DNA of 16,451 nt from an uncultured Ruminococcus sp. (GCA_910579835.1 CAJTWQ010000040.1:1744-18194), one strand, 5' to 3'; positions 1 to 7,648 are shown, counted from the first letter of the stretch. The notes: generated by a model from the letters alone, not told the origin. Made by a program: numbers and translations.

Positions 1-2
1 GT

Positions 3-818
3 CTTGAGCAGGTTTATAAAGGATTGGGAGAAATGCAGAATATTGCCTCTGGGGTCGGCGATCTGAAAAAGGTTCTGTCCAATGTTAAAAACAGAGGAAT
101 CCTCGGAGAAATACAGCTTGGCGCTATCCTTGAAGAAATTCTTGCTCCGGAGCAGTATGAACGTGATATAGCAACGATTCCCAAAAGCTTGAACCGTGTT
201 GAGTTTGCGGTGAAGCTTCCTGGAAACGGCGAAGACTGCGTATATCTTCCTATAGATTCAAAATTTCCGGGCGACACTTTTGCTGCCTTACAGGACGCTT
301 ATGATTCCGGCAGCAGTGAGAAGATAACTGCGGCAAAAAAGAATTTACAGTTTATCATTAAAAAATGTGCCAAAGATATACGCGAAAAGTACATAGAACC
401 GCCGTACACTACTAATTTCGGCATTATGTTCCTGCCGTTTGAGGGATTGTACGCCGAAGTCGTAAACAGCGGAATGCTTGAAAACCTTCAGCGTGATTTC
501 AATATAAATGTCTGCGGTCCGTCCACAATGGCGGCAATGCTCAATTCGCTGCAAATGGGATTTCAGACGCTTGCAATACAGAAAAAAAGCAGTCAGGTAT
601 GGGAAATACTGGGAGCTGTAAAATCAGAGTTCCTCACATTTTCTAAGGCACTGGAGGATACACAGAAGCATATCAAAAAAGCCGAAGATGATCTGGAAAA
701 ACTGGTTGGAGTGCGTACAAGACAGATAAACAGAAAACTCAGCGCCGTTGAAACGATAGATGCACCACTTTATGATTGCCAGAATAAAAATCAAATAAAT
801 TCAGCAGATACGCACTAA
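3..818 (+). CDS. rmuC: RmuC-family DNA recombination protein, 3' portion
   Basis: The reading frame is open at the left edge of the window, so this is the C-terminal part (about 271 residues) of a protein that is usually 400 or more residues long. The first visible residues (LEQVYKGLGEMQNIASGVGD) read straight into RmuC-domain sequence. They are followed by RGILGEIQLGAILEEILAPE and the block YLPIDSKFPGD, which holds the acidic and lysine residues expected of the PD-(D/E)XK-like nuclease core. RmuC was named for limiting recombination and inversions at short inverted repeats in E. coli; the biochemical activity is inferred from fold. The missing N-terminus normally carries a membrane segment and coiled coil. 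An internal TTG at 24 or ATG at 33 could be taken as a start, but homology continues upstream of both, so neither is likely. The gene ends just before a bidirectional terminator. Confidence 0.93.
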   Translation, partial: LEQVYKGLGEMQNIASGVGDLKKVLSNVKNRGILGEIQLGAILEEILAPEQYERDIATIPKSLNRVEFAVKLPGNGEDCVYLPIDSKFPGDTFAALQDAYDSGSSEKITAAKKNLQFIIKKCAKDIREKYIEPPYTTNFGIMFLPFEGLYAEVVNSGMLENLQRDFNINVCGPSTMAAMLNSLQMGFQTLAIQKKSSQVWEILGAVKSEFLTFSKALEDTQKHIKKAEDDLEKLVGVRTRQINRKLSAVETIDAPLYDCQNKNQINSADTH

Positions 819-819
819 T

Positions 820-866
820 AAAAAGCCGCAGTATTTACAATCTCGTCATAAATACTACGGCTTTTT
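820..866. terminator. Bidirectional rho-independent terminator between rmuC and the GNAT gene
   Basis: AAAAAGCCG (820-828) pairs with CGGCTTTTT (858-866). After one C-A mismatch the stem continues AGTATTTA with TAAATACT, leaving a loop of about 11 nt. The A-tract on one side and T-tract on the other let it serve both rmuC on the plus strand and the convergent acetyltransferase on the minus strand. It starts one base past the rmuC stop codon and ends 31 bases from the GNAT stop. Confidence 0.9.
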
Positions 867-897
867 ATAATAATTTTTCAGCTTGACAAATTGGAAT

Positions 898-1356
898 TTA
901 TTTTTGCTTGACCATAATATCATAGCACAAAAAATCACCGTTTTCTGTTTTTATGCTTTTATAATCAATTCCTTTATATCCACGCTTGATATAGATACTT
1001 TTCGCCGGCAAAGAAGCATCTAAGTAAATTTCGGAATATAGCTTTAATATCTTATTTTCTGAAAAATTTAATAATTCTCTGCCATATCCTTTTCCTTGAT
1101 ATTGCGGCAAAACAAACAAACGGCATATTTCATTATTCTTTATTGTTACTGTTCCCACAACGCAGCTATTATCATCAATACAAAAATATACTGCATTGTT
1201 TTTAATATCATTGACGATATTATCTTTGCTATGATGCTTAAGAAAAAAATCAACTGCACCCATAGGATAATAACAAGGATATATTTCAGATATCGTTAAT
1301 TCTGAAATTTTTAATATTGTTTCTGCGTCTAATAATTCTGCTTTTTTTATATTCAT
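898..1356 (-). CDS. GNAT-family N-acetyltransferase
   Basis: A 152-residue protein with the GNAT acetyl-CoA binding motif A, seen as LFVLPQYQGKGYGRELL (Q-x-x-G-x-G/A type), and a C-terminal segment SIYIKRGYKG typical of motif B. The substrate cannot be told from sequence; small-molecule amines, antibiotics or protein N-termini are all possible for this superfamily. I chose the ATG at 1356 rather than the ATG at 1368. A GGAG ribosome binding site (complement of 1363-1366) sits 6 bases before the inner ATG and overlaps the outer one, and the resulting start MNIKKAELLDAE is typical for the family. The gene is monocistronic and convergent with rmuC. Its base composition is unlike the neighbours: a hand count gives about 28% G+C, against roughly 45-50% in sampled stretches of murC. 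This hints at acquisition by transfer. Confidence 0.88.
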   Translation of the reverse strand: MNIKKAELLDAETILKISELTISEIYPCYYPMGAVDFFLKHHSKDNIVNDIKNNAVYFCIDDNSCVVGTVTIKNNEICRLFVLPQYQGKGYGRELLNFSENKILKLYSEIYLDASLPAKSIYIKRGYKGIDYKSIKTENGDFLCYDIMVKQK

Positions 1357-1531
1357 ATATAACTCCATAAATTCTGATTTTTGGACTTAATAAAGCTGTG
1401 CGGGGACATAACTAAACGAGTTTACAAGCCAAAACGTGAACATCGCCGCCTCTCATTCAGCAGTAAATTATAATTCGCCGGTCAGTTACGCTTGCCGATA
1501 CGTTTTATTATACCATATACTAAAATAAGAA

Positions 1532-1574
1532 ATGATGAAAAAGTTTCCGAAATAATCGGAAACTTTTTCATCAT
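1532..1574 (-). terminator. Terminator of the tRNA-Arg gene, perfect 19-bp inverted repeat
   Basis: Bases 1532-1550 and 1556-1574 are exact reverse complements with a 5-nt loop (AATAA). Read on the minus strand, the GTTTCCGA/TCGGAAAC core is preceded by AAAAA and followed by TTTTT, the layout of an intrinsic terminator. It lies 17 bases past the CCA end of the tRNA. It could also act in the plus direction, but no gene there needs it. Confidence 0.88.
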
Positions 1575-1591
1575 ACGTATTTTTCGAGCAA

Positions 1592-1668
1592 TGGCGTCCC
1601 AAAGAGGAGTCGAACCTCCGGCCTACTGCTTAGGAGGCAGCCGCTCTATCCTACTGAGCTATTGGGAC
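1592..1668 (-). tRNA. tRNA-Arg with CCU anticodon
   Basis: The 77-nt cloverleaf folds completely. The acceptor stem GTCCCAA pairs with TTGGGAC, followed by discriminator G and an encoded CCA. The D stem is GCTC/GAGC with loop AGTAGGATA. The anticodon stem is GCTGC/GCAGT with loop CTCCTAA, and the T arm is GGAGG TTCGACT CCTCT. The anticodon CCT (complement of 1632-1634) reads AGG, so this is the minor arginine isoacceptor. The gene stands alone with its own promoter and terminator rather than in a tRNA cluster. Confidence 0.97.
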
Positions 1669-1677
1669 ATTAAATTT

Positions 1678-1706
1678 ATTATACCATATCTATATAAAAA
1701 ATGCAA
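1678..1706 (-). promoter_or_regulatory. Sigma-A promoter of the tRNA-Arg gene
   Basis: On the minus strand there is TTGCAT (-35, complement of 1701-1706), a 17-bp spacer, and a perfect TATAAT (-10, complement of 1678-1683). The predicted transcription start is only a few bases before the mature tRNA 5' end at 1668, which is usual for tRNA genes. Confidence 0.85.
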
Positions 1707-1814
1707 CAGATTCAAATATATTTTATTAATTTAACATTTTTCTTCATACGATTAATAGTTACGGAAAATTTATTCTATTTTTTTTTAAAAACTCTTTTAT
1801 TTCTTAAAGAAATG

Positions 1815-1823
1815 TGGTATAAT
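1815..1823 (+). promoter_or_regulatory. Extended -10 promoter of the yfhO gene
   Basis: TGGTATAAT is an extended -10 element (TGn plus a perfect TATAAT). No good -35 box is visible 16-18 bases upstream, only T-rich sequence, which is compatible with an extended -10 promoter. The predicted start near 1830 leaves a leader of about 30 nt containing GGAGG (1851-1855), 5 bases before the yfhO ATG. Confidence 0.7.
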
Positions 1824-1860
1824 AATAAAGTAATACTCTACATACAATACGGAGGCTGAA

Positions 1861-4362
1861 ATGTCAGAAAAAAATTATGCCTTTACACGACGGACAAAAG
1901 AAAAATACCTTGCCGCATTCTTTCTCGGTGCTCTTTGTCTGCTGCTGCCGCTTATACCGATAATGATTTCAAATCGTGGATATTTCATTTACTGCGGCGA
2001 CTACAACGCACAGCAAATCCCATTTTACAATATGGCCAATGACACCGTCCGCAGCGGCGGTACTTTCGGCTGGAACTGGCTGACAGATCTGGGATCCGAT
2101 TTTATGACCTCCTACTCTTTTTATCTTTGGGGAAGCCCGTTTTTCTGGATTTCTGCCGCTCTTCCCAGAGCGCTTGTGACGTTTTCTATGCCGTTTTTGC
2201 TGGCTTTGAAACATGGACTTGCATCTCTGACAGCCTATGTATATATCAGAAGATTTGTCCGCAGCAAGAATGCCGCTCTTATAGGCGGTCTCCTTTATGC
2301 GTGCTCCGGATTCCAGGCATATAATATATTCTTCAATCATTTCCAGGATGTCACCGCTTTTTTCCCACTGCTGCTCATTGCTATGGAGGAAAATATCAAC
2401 AACAGCAGAAAAGGAATTTTCGCCGTTACCGTAGCCTTTATGGCAATTCTGAACTACTACTTTTTCACCGGTCAGGCAGTTTTTTTGGTACTGTATTATC
2501 TGTTCCGCATGAGTTCTCCTGATTTTAATACCTCTTGGAAGAAATTCTTCATCCTTGCATTCGAAGCTGTTGCCGGAACTATGATCGCTGGTTTTATACT
2601 GGTCCCATCGGCTCTTGCTATTGTGACCAATCACCGTGTAGACAGTTTCGCTTATGGCACAGACATGGTAATCTACAGCGACAAAACACTTATCCCAAGA
2701 ATTATCCAGTCATTCTTTATGCCTCCCGATACCCCCGCAAGTCCTAATCTCTTTAACTCAGACTACGAAAAATGGGCATCTATAGGCGGATACCTTCCCT
2801 TATTCTCCATGGCTGGCGTGGCTGCTTTTATCCGTGGAAAGAAAAAACACTGGGCTGCAAGACTTTCAGCGTGCTGCATTATTTGTTCATTTATACCTGT
2901 ACTCAACAGTATTTTCCAGGCTATGAATTCCTATTACTACGCACGCTGGTTTTATATGCCCATACTTATCTTTGCCATGATGACTGCCGAATCTCTGGAC
3001 GATGCAGATTCTGATCTGCGCTTCGGCTGGATATTCTGCGCTGCCATTCTGGCCGCCTTTGCAGTGATAGGATGTCTGCCAACCGGCGGCAACAATGAAA
3101 AAACAAAATTTTTCCGGCTTCCTTCCGATCCCGCCTATTTCTGGATTGTCATAGCCATAGCCGTTTGCTGTCTTGCAGGATCGGCTTTACTATTCACACT
3201 TCGGAAAAAAGGACGTACTTTCATGCGGCTCGGAGTATGGATGACCACAGCTGCTTCTGTAATATGCATCTGCACATCCGTGTATTATTGCGCCTCGACT
3301 ATACGTCATTCCCGTCTCTATGTTGATTCCGTCATAAAAGGCAAAGACTCATTATGCGAAGAAGTAAGCGAAAATAACTTCTTCCGCATCGACATATCCG
3401 AGAACTGCGACAACTACTCAATGCTGTGGGGACTGCCGAATATGCGTGCTTTCCAAAGCGTCGTAAACACTTCAATTATGGATTTTTACCAAAGCATTGG
3501 CATGAATCGCGACGTTGCTTCCCGTGCAGATCCGGATCACTATACACTCAGGGGACTGTTGTCCGTCAAATACTATTACAGAGATATACGTTATGCAGCG
3601 TCTTATAATGAGCTGGAACAGCTATCATCAGAAAGCTCGAAAAACACAGATTCCGGTGAAAAGGATTTCAGTAATGCCGATATAACGCAGCTTCTACCCG
3701 GATTTGAATACAAAGACGCAAACAAATATTTTGAATTTTACGAAAATAGTCTCTACATTCCTATGGGATTTGGATATGACAGCTATATTTCAGAAAAAAA
3801 TGCCGAAAAGAAAACAAATTCCTCCAGAGAAAAGCTTCTTATCAGCACATTGGTGCTCAACGAAAACCAAATTGAAAAATATTCCGATATACTCACTGAA
3901 TACAATGGCAGCAATGATCTTACTAAAGACGACTACATCCGCATCTGCAAGGAAAAACAGCAGAACTCTTCCTCAAAATTCAGCTATGACCATCATGGAT
4001 TCCGGTCGGAAATAAATCTTGATAAGCCTCAGCTCGTATTTTTTAGCGTTCCTTACAGCGACGGATGGAGGGCTGAGGTCAATGGAAAAGCGGCTGACGT
4101 TGAAAAAGTTTCTTACGGATTTATGGCCGTAAAAGCATATGCTGGAGAAAACGAAATTATATTCCGCTACAGAACACCTGGACTGACTGCTGGAATTATA
4201 ATCACAGCAGTCGGCATTCTTCTTCTGGTCGGATATATTATTATCTGCCATATATTTTTCAAAGGTATCGATCCAGGACATACTCACTTTTACGACTATA
4301 ATCCGTACACCGCTCATGCGGCATCAAAAAAATATTGTGAAAGCCGCCTCGGAAAGGACTGA
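1861..4362 (+). CDS. YfhO-family polytopic membrane protein (GT-C-type glycosyltransferase-like)
   Basis: This 833-residue protein has a first membrane span at about residues 17-37. An outside loop, YFIYCGDYNAQQIPFYNM, follows; its acidic residue (Asp47) is placed where GT-C glycosyltransferases keep their catalytic Asp. Many further hydrophobic segments run to about residue 480. A large soluble domain of roughly 280 residues then ends in the family block PYSDGWRAEVNGK, and one last membrane span lies at about 772-800. In Bacillus, YfhO works with CsbB and GtcA to glycosylate lipoteichoic acid outside the membrane, so a role in decorating a cell-surface polymer is a reasonable family-based inference. 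No CsbB- or GtrA-like gene is nearby here, so the sugar donor and acceptor are unknown. GGAGG at 1851-1855 fixes the start. The next gene begins 4 bases after the stop. Confidence 0.87.
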   Translation: MSEKNYAFTRRTKEKYLAAFFLGALCLLLPLIPIMISNRGYFIYCGDYNAQQIPFYNMANDTVRSGGTFGWNWLTDLGSDFMTSYSFYLWGSPFFWISAALPRALVTFSMPFLLALKHGLASLTAYVYIRRFVRSKNAALIGGLLYACSGFQAYNIFFNHFQDVTAFFPLLLIAMEENINNSRKGIFAVTVAFMAILNYYFFTGQAVFLVLYYLFRMSSPDFNTSWKKFFILAFEAVAGTMIAGFILVPSALAIVTNHRVDSFAYGTDMVIYSDKTLIPRIIQSFFMPPDTPASPNLFNSDYEKWASIGGYLPLFSMAGVAAFIRGKKKHWAARLSACCIICSFIPVLNSIFQAMNSYYYARWFYMPILIFAMMTAESLDDADSDLRFGWIFCAAILAAFAVIGCLPTGGNNEKTKFFRLPSDPAYFWIVIAIAVCCLAGSALLFTLRKKGRTFMRLGVWMTTAASVICICTSVYYCASTIRHSRLYVDSVIKGKDSLCEEVSENNFFRIDISENCDNYSMLWGLPNMRAFQSVVNTSIMDFYQSIGMNRDVASRADPDHYTLRGLLSVKYYYRDIRYAASYNELEQLSSESSKNTDSGEKDFSNADITQLLPGFEYKDANKYFEFYENSLYIPMGFGYDSYISEKNAEKKTNSSREKLLISTLVLNENQIEKYSDILTEYNGSNDLTKDDYIRICKEKQQNSSSKFSYDHHGFRSEINLDKPQLVFFSVPYSDGWRAEVNGKAADVEKVSYGFMAVKAYAGENEIIFRYRTPGLTAGIIITAVGILLLVGYIIICHIFFKGIDPGHTHFYDYNPYTAHAASKKYCESRLGKD

Positions 4363-4366
4363 TATA

Positions 4367-4915
4367 ATGAATAACAATATGCATCTTGAAGAAAAAACAC
4401 TTGAAAGCCGCAAGGTCTACGAAGGGCCTATATTCACTGTGAATCATGACACAGTGAAGCTTGAAAACGGCAACCATGCAGTCCGTGATGTACTCGTGCA
4501 CCACGGCGGCGTATGCGTTATTCCGGTAACAGAGGATAATGAAATCTATATGGTGCGCCAATTCAGATATCCATTTAGGACAGCAATCCTTGAAATTCCG
4601 GCTGGAAAGCTTGAACCCGGAGAGGAGCATTCAGTATGCGGCCGCAGAGAGCTTCTCGAGGAAACCGGGTGCACTTGCAGTGAATATATCTATCTCGGAG
4701 AGATGTACCCTACACCGGCTTACAACAGTGAGATCACTCATATGTATCTTGCCAAAGGACTTTCATACAGCAGACAGCATCTTGACGACGGAGAATTCCT
4801 GGATGTGGTCACTTTTCCTATTGACAAAGCTGTAGAAATGGTCATGAATGGAGAGATAAAGGACGGAAAAACTCAGATAGTAATTCTCAAAACCGCAAGA
4901 CTGATGGGACTATAA
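4367..4915 (+). CDS. Nudix hydrolase, ADP-ribose pyrophosphatase type
   Basis: The 182-residue protein carries a full Nudix box at residues 80-102 (G80, E86, R94-E95, E98-E99, G101), GKLEPGEE then RRELLEETGC, where the EE pair and upstream E coordinate Mg. The N-terminal pattern (LEEKTLESRKVYEGPIFTV) and the segment QFRYPFRTAILEIPAGK before the box are those of NudF/ADP-ribose pyrophosphatases, which split ADP-ribose into AMP and ribose 5-phosphate in the cytoplasm. Other nucleoside diphosphate sugars are possible substrates. The frame is open back to an ATG at 4316 inside yfhO. I chose 4367 because AAAGGA (4353-4358) lies 8 bases before it and family homology begins there. With a 4-base gap after yfhO it is probably co-transcribed. 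Confidence 0.88.
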   Translation: MNNNMHLEEKTLESRKVYEGPIFTVNHDTVKLENGNHAVRDVLVHHGGVCVIPVTEDNEIYMVRQFRYPFRTAILEIPAGKLEPGEEHSVCGRRELLEETGCTCSEYIYLGEMYPTPAYNSEITHMYLAKGLSYSRQHLDDGEFLDVVTFPIDKAVEMVMNGEIKDGKTQIVILKTARLMGL

Positions 4916-4954
4916 GAGTATACGGCTCAAAAAAACACCGACAAATCAAATTAA

Positions 4955-4992
4955 AATGACCTATTCCGGATTTATATCCGAAACAGGTCATT
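4955..4992. terminator. Hairpin terminator between the Nudix gene and spoVG
   Basis: AATGACCTATTCCGGAT (4955-4971) pairs with 4976-4992, with two A-C mismatches and a TTAT loop. On the minus strand the arm ends in CATTTTAATTTG, a moderate T-tract, so it fits best as the spoVG terminator. On the plus strand it is followed by CCCCC rather than T residues, so termination of the Nudix transcript there is less certain. Confidence 0.7.
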
Positions 4993-5023
4993 CCCCCTCA
5001 AATTCATTTACCTTTTACAATAA

Positions 5024-5344
5024 TTAGCCTTCTGAAACAATTTCGGAAGGATCAGCAGCAATATTTTCTTTCTCTTCCGCTGCGATCACATCAAGCTGCT
5101 TCTCATATGCTTCTATGATGACATCCTCGAAAAGTCTTCTTGCAGATGCCGAAATGGGATGAACAATATCCCTGAAAACGCCGTTTTCATCTTTTCTGCT
5201 GGGCATGGCAACGAAGAGTCTTTCATCTCCCTGAACAACCTTAATGTCGTGTACAGCAAGCATATCATCCAGAGTAACAGAAACAACTGCACGGAGACGG
5301 CCGTCTGATATGATCTTTCTGATTTTTACATCAGTGATCTCCAT
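5024..5344 (-). CDS. spoVG: SpoVG, small RNA/DNA-binding regulator
   Basis: The 106-residue product begins MEITDVKIRKI and contains AVVSVTLDDMLAVHDIKVV and LFVAMPSRKDENGVFRDIVH, which are hallmark SpoVG blocks. The C-terminal 25 residues are acidic and variable (EEKENIAADPSEIVSEG), as is common in this family. SpoVG affects septation and sporulation in Bacillus and behaves as a site-specific nucleic-acid-binding regulator of virulence and metabolism in other Bacillota and in Borrelia. AAGGAGG (complement of 5352-5358) lies 7 bases before the ATG and settles the start. The gene is monocistronic and divergent from murC. A sigma-A-type promoter and a leader of about 100 nt with two hairpins precede it. 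I see no clear sigma-H promoter, which drives the B. subtilis gene. Confidence 0.96.
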   Translation of the reverse strand: MEITDVKIRKIISDGRLRAVVSVTLDDMLAVHDIKVVQGDERLFVAMPSRKDENGVFRDIVHPISASARRLFEDVIIEAYEKQLDVIAAEEKENIAADPSEIVSEG

Positions 5345-5380
5345 ACTTTAACCTCCTTAATATTAATAAAATTGATAATC

Positions 5381-5446
5381 GCTCTGCCTGCCTAACAAAC
5401 AGAGCTTATGCCAAAGTGAAGGATAAACTAACATCCGTTATCACTT
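5381..5446 (-). promoter_or_regulatory. Structured spoVG mRNA leader with two hairpins
   Basis: The first hairpin, at the predicted mRNA 5' end, pairs AAGTGA (5414-5419) with TCACTT (5441-5446), plus an inner GGAT/ATCC stem (5421-5424 with 5433-5436). The second pairs GCTCTG (5381-5386) with CAGAGC (5400-5405). Both lie between the predicted transcription start and the AAGGAGG. They may protect the message or modulate translation, but no known riboswitch class is recognised. Confidence 0.45.
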
Positions 5447-5452
5447 ACTAAT

Positions 5453-5481
5453 AATATATCACATAATTCTGCAAAATGCAA
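5453..5481 (-). promoter_or_regulatory. Sigma-A promoter of spoVG
   Basis: On the minus strand TTGCAT (complement of 5476-5481) is followed by exactly 17 bases and TATATT (complement of 5453-5458). The predicted start is near 5446. The -35 hexamer is the same as in the tRNA-Arg promoter. Confidence 0.7.
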
Positions 5482-5556
5482 GAATTAATCACAAAAAAAT
5501 AATAATATATAAAAATTTATATCGGGACATACTCCGAGAAGAAAGGTTGAGATATT

Positions 5557-6963
5557 TTGGATAAAAACATTTTGAACGGAAAGAAACATATACACTTCAT
5601 AGGCATTGGCGGTTCAGGAATGTATCCCCTTGCACAGATTCTCCATTCGCAGGGATTTTTTCTTACCGGTTCTGATAATAACGAGACAGAGACGCTTGAC
5701 GCTGTACGACAAATGGGAATACCGGTGTTTATCGGTCAAAAAGCAGAGAACATCAGCGGAGCCGATCTTATTGTACACACCGCAGCAATTATGGAAGATA
5801 ATCCGGAACTTATGGCTGCCCGTCAAAGTGGAATTCCCGTCCTTGAAAGAGCCGACCTGCTGGGAATTGTAACATCCTGGTATGACAATGCTGTATGTGT
5901 TACGGGAACTCACGGCAAGACGACCGTTACCTCAATGATAACTCAGATTCTCTTCACCGCCGGCGTCGATCTTTCCGCATATATCGGAGGCAAACTGCCA
6001 TGCATCGGCGGCAGCGGACTGGCTGGAAAAAGCGATACCATTGTATGCGAATCATGTGAATTTGAAGATCATTTTCTAAAGCTTTCTCCCGATATTTCTG
6101 TAATTCTGAACATTGACGCCGATCATCTTGACTACTTTGGAACACTGGAAAATATCAAGCGATCTTTCAGAAAATTTGCCGAAATGACTTCTAAAGTGCT
6201 CATAGTAAACGGTTCCGATGCAAATACAGCGGATTCCCTGAAAGGAATTGACAAAGAAATTATTACCTTCGGCAGAGACAATTCATGTAATTTCTACCCT
6301 GAAAATATAAAGCACGAAAACGGCCTGCTTACTGTTTTTGATTTAATGAAAAACGGAACAAAATTGGGATGCATTACACTTCATGTTGCCGGCATCCATA
6401 ACGTCCTCAACGCTGTTGCCTCCGCCGCATCCGCTGATTTTCTCGGAATCAGCTTCGACGCGATTCAGAAAGGTCTCAGCGAGTTCAGAGGCGCAAATCG
6501 GCGCTTTGAAAAGCTTGGCTGTGAGCGCGGTATTACTTTTGTAGATGATTACGCTCATCATCCCGCTGAGCTTGAGGCCGCGCTCAATGCCGCTATGGAA
6601 ATGAAATTTAACCATGTATGGGCAATTTTTCAGCCTTTCACTTTCTCGCGAACTAAGCTGCTGCTTGATGATTTCGCCCGTGTTCTCCAGATTCCGGATC
6701 ATGCAGTGCTTACCGATATAATGGGAAGCCGTGAAAAAAATACCTACGGCGTTTTCACACGCCATCTTGCCGAAAAGATTCCCGGATGCATATGGTTTCC
6801 ACAGAATGAAGAAGCCGAATGGACAGATGAACGAAAATATCTTAATTTTGAACAGATATGTGATTATATATGCAATCATGCTGAAAGCGGTGATCTTGTT
6901 ATTACCCTTGGCTGCGGAGATGCATATAAGATCGCCAAAATGATAATAAATAAACTGAAATAA
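5557..6963 (+). CDS. murC: UDP-N-acetylmuramate--L-alanine ligase
   Basis: MurC adds the first L-Ala to UDP-MurNAc with ATP hydrolysis, in the cytoplasm, committing the sugar to peptidoglycan. At 468 residues it is full length. The N-terminal Rossmann loop reads HFIGIGGSGM (13-22). The ATP P-loop is GTHGKTT (117-123). Metal/carbamate-region blocks ESCEFEDHFL and NIDADHLDYF lie near 165-194, HNVLN at 281-285, and GANRRFEKLG followed by DDYAHHPAE at 312-338. The start is TTG at 5557, preceded by GAAAGG (5541-5546) about 10 bases upstream. This begins the protein MDKNILNGKKHIHFIG, the normal family N-terminus; no in-frame ATG gives a complete Rossmann loop. It is divergent from spoVG, and its stop codon overlaps the lexA ribosome binding site, so murC and lexA are probably one transcript. 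A convincing murC promoter was not identified. Confidence 0.97.
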   Translation: MDKNILNGKKHIHFIGIGGSGMYPLAQILHSQGFFLTGSDNNETETLDAVRQMGIPVFIGQKAENISGADLIVHTAAIMEDNPELMAARQSGIPVLERADLLGIVTSWYDNAVCVTGTHGKTTVTSMITQILFTAGVDLSAYIGGKLPCIGGSGLAGKSDTIVCESCEFEDHFLKLSPDISVILNIDADHLDYFGTLENIKRSFRKFAEMTSKVLIVNGSDANTADSLKGIDKEIITFGRDNSCNFYPENIKHENGLLTVFDLMKNGTKLGCITLHVAGIHNVLNAVASAASADFLGISFDAIQKGLSEFRGANRRFEKLGCERGITFVDDYAHHPAELEAALNAAMEMKFNHVWAIFQPFTFSRTKLLLDDFARVLQIPDHAVLTDIMGSREKNTYGVFTRHLAEKIPGCIWFPQNEEAEWTDERKYLNFEQICDYICNHAESGDLVITLGCGDAYKIAKMIINKLK

Positions 6964-6974
6964 GGAGGAGCTTT

Positions 6975-7556
6975 ATGCTTAAAGAAAAAGAGATCGAAGT
7001 TTTCAACTTCATAAAAAAATGTCTTGGGGAGGGGTATTCGCCATCGGTCAGAGAAATTATGGACTATATGGGATTCAAATCAACTTCAACGGCTCACAGA
7101 TATATCGAAACTCTGTGTAATGAGGGTCTGATAGAAAAAAAAGATAATCTTAACCGCACTCTCCGACTACCAAACAGCGGCACAGCGTCGGTGCCGATCA
7201 TCGGAACAGTAACGGCAGGGCAACCGATTACAGCTATTGAGGATATTACGGGATATGTGGGATTTGAGACAAATCACTGCGATCCAAGCGAGCTTTTCGC
7301 CCTGACTATCAGAGGTGAAAGCATGATAAACGCCGGTATTCTTGACGGAGATATTGTTATTGTTCAAAAATGCTCCTATGCCGAAAACGGAGATATAGTC
7401 GTTGCATTCATTGACAGAAGCGACGCCACTGTTAAACGTTTTTACAAAGAAGAAGGTCACTTCAGACTTCAGCCTGAAAACGACAATATGGATCCTATTA
7501 TCGTTGAAGAAGTTGAAATACTTGGAAAAGTTATTGGACTAAAGAGATATTACTGA
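6975..7556 (+). CDS. lexA: LexA, SOS-response repressor
   Basis: The 193-residue protein has the N-terminal winged helix-turn-helix (residues 1-65: SPSVREIMDYMGFKSTSTAH, then RYIETL and a wing ending NRTLRLP). The S24 autoprotease domain follows: cleavage pair Ala81-Gly82 in TVTAGQP, nucleophile Ser116 in RGESM, and Lys154 in ATVKRF. All catalytic parts are present, so RecA-stimulated self-cleavage should work. AAGGAGG (6962-6968) overlaps the murC stop and lies 6 bases before the ATG, placing lexA under murC transcription. I found no clear GAAC-N4-GTTC operator upstream of murC or lexA. No yneA-like division inhibitor gene, which is adjacent in Bacillus, is present. No convincing terminator follows; the next gene has its own promoter. 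Confidence 0.96.
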   Translation: MLKEKEIEVFNFIKKCLGEGYSPSVREIMDYMGFKSTSTAHRYIETLCNEGLIEKKDNLNRTLRLPNSGTASVPIIGTVTAGQPITAIEDITGYVGFETNHCDPSELFALTIRGESMINAGILDGDIVIVQKCSYAENGDIVVAFIDRSDATVKRFYKEEGHFRLQPENDNMDPIIVEEVEILGKVIGLKRYY

Positions 7557-7648
7557 TAAAAATTCCTTTATTTAGAGAAAAAAATACAGCACTCTGAGAA
7601 ATTTCAAAAAATATCTCAAAAACTATTCCAAATCAAAGAAAAAAGCTG

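Noticed and set aside
1369..1531. Possible att site or integration scar beside tRNA-Arg
   Set aside because: No copy of the tRNA 3' end was found in the flank, and no integrase gene is present. The stretch holds no gene; a lone TATAAT on the minus strand (1467-1472) lacks a -35 box.
1969..2634. 221-codon open frame on the minus strand opposite yfhO
   Set aside because: The plus-strand gene has clear family features. The antisense product is low-complexity, rich in Lys, Ser and Cys, and has no ribosome binding site or recognisable domain.
5482..5556. murC promoter in the AT-rich stretch
   Set aside because: Several TATA-like hexamers occur, but none pairs with an acceptable -35 at 16-18 bases, so no call was made.
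6343..6879. 178-codon open frame on the minus strand opposite murC
   Set aside because: It is a shadow of the well-conserved murC coding sequence with no start signals and no family resemblance.
7590..7620. lexA terminator at the TGAGA/TCTCA inverted repeat
   Set aside because: The stem is only about 5 bp, AT-rich and lacks a T-tract.
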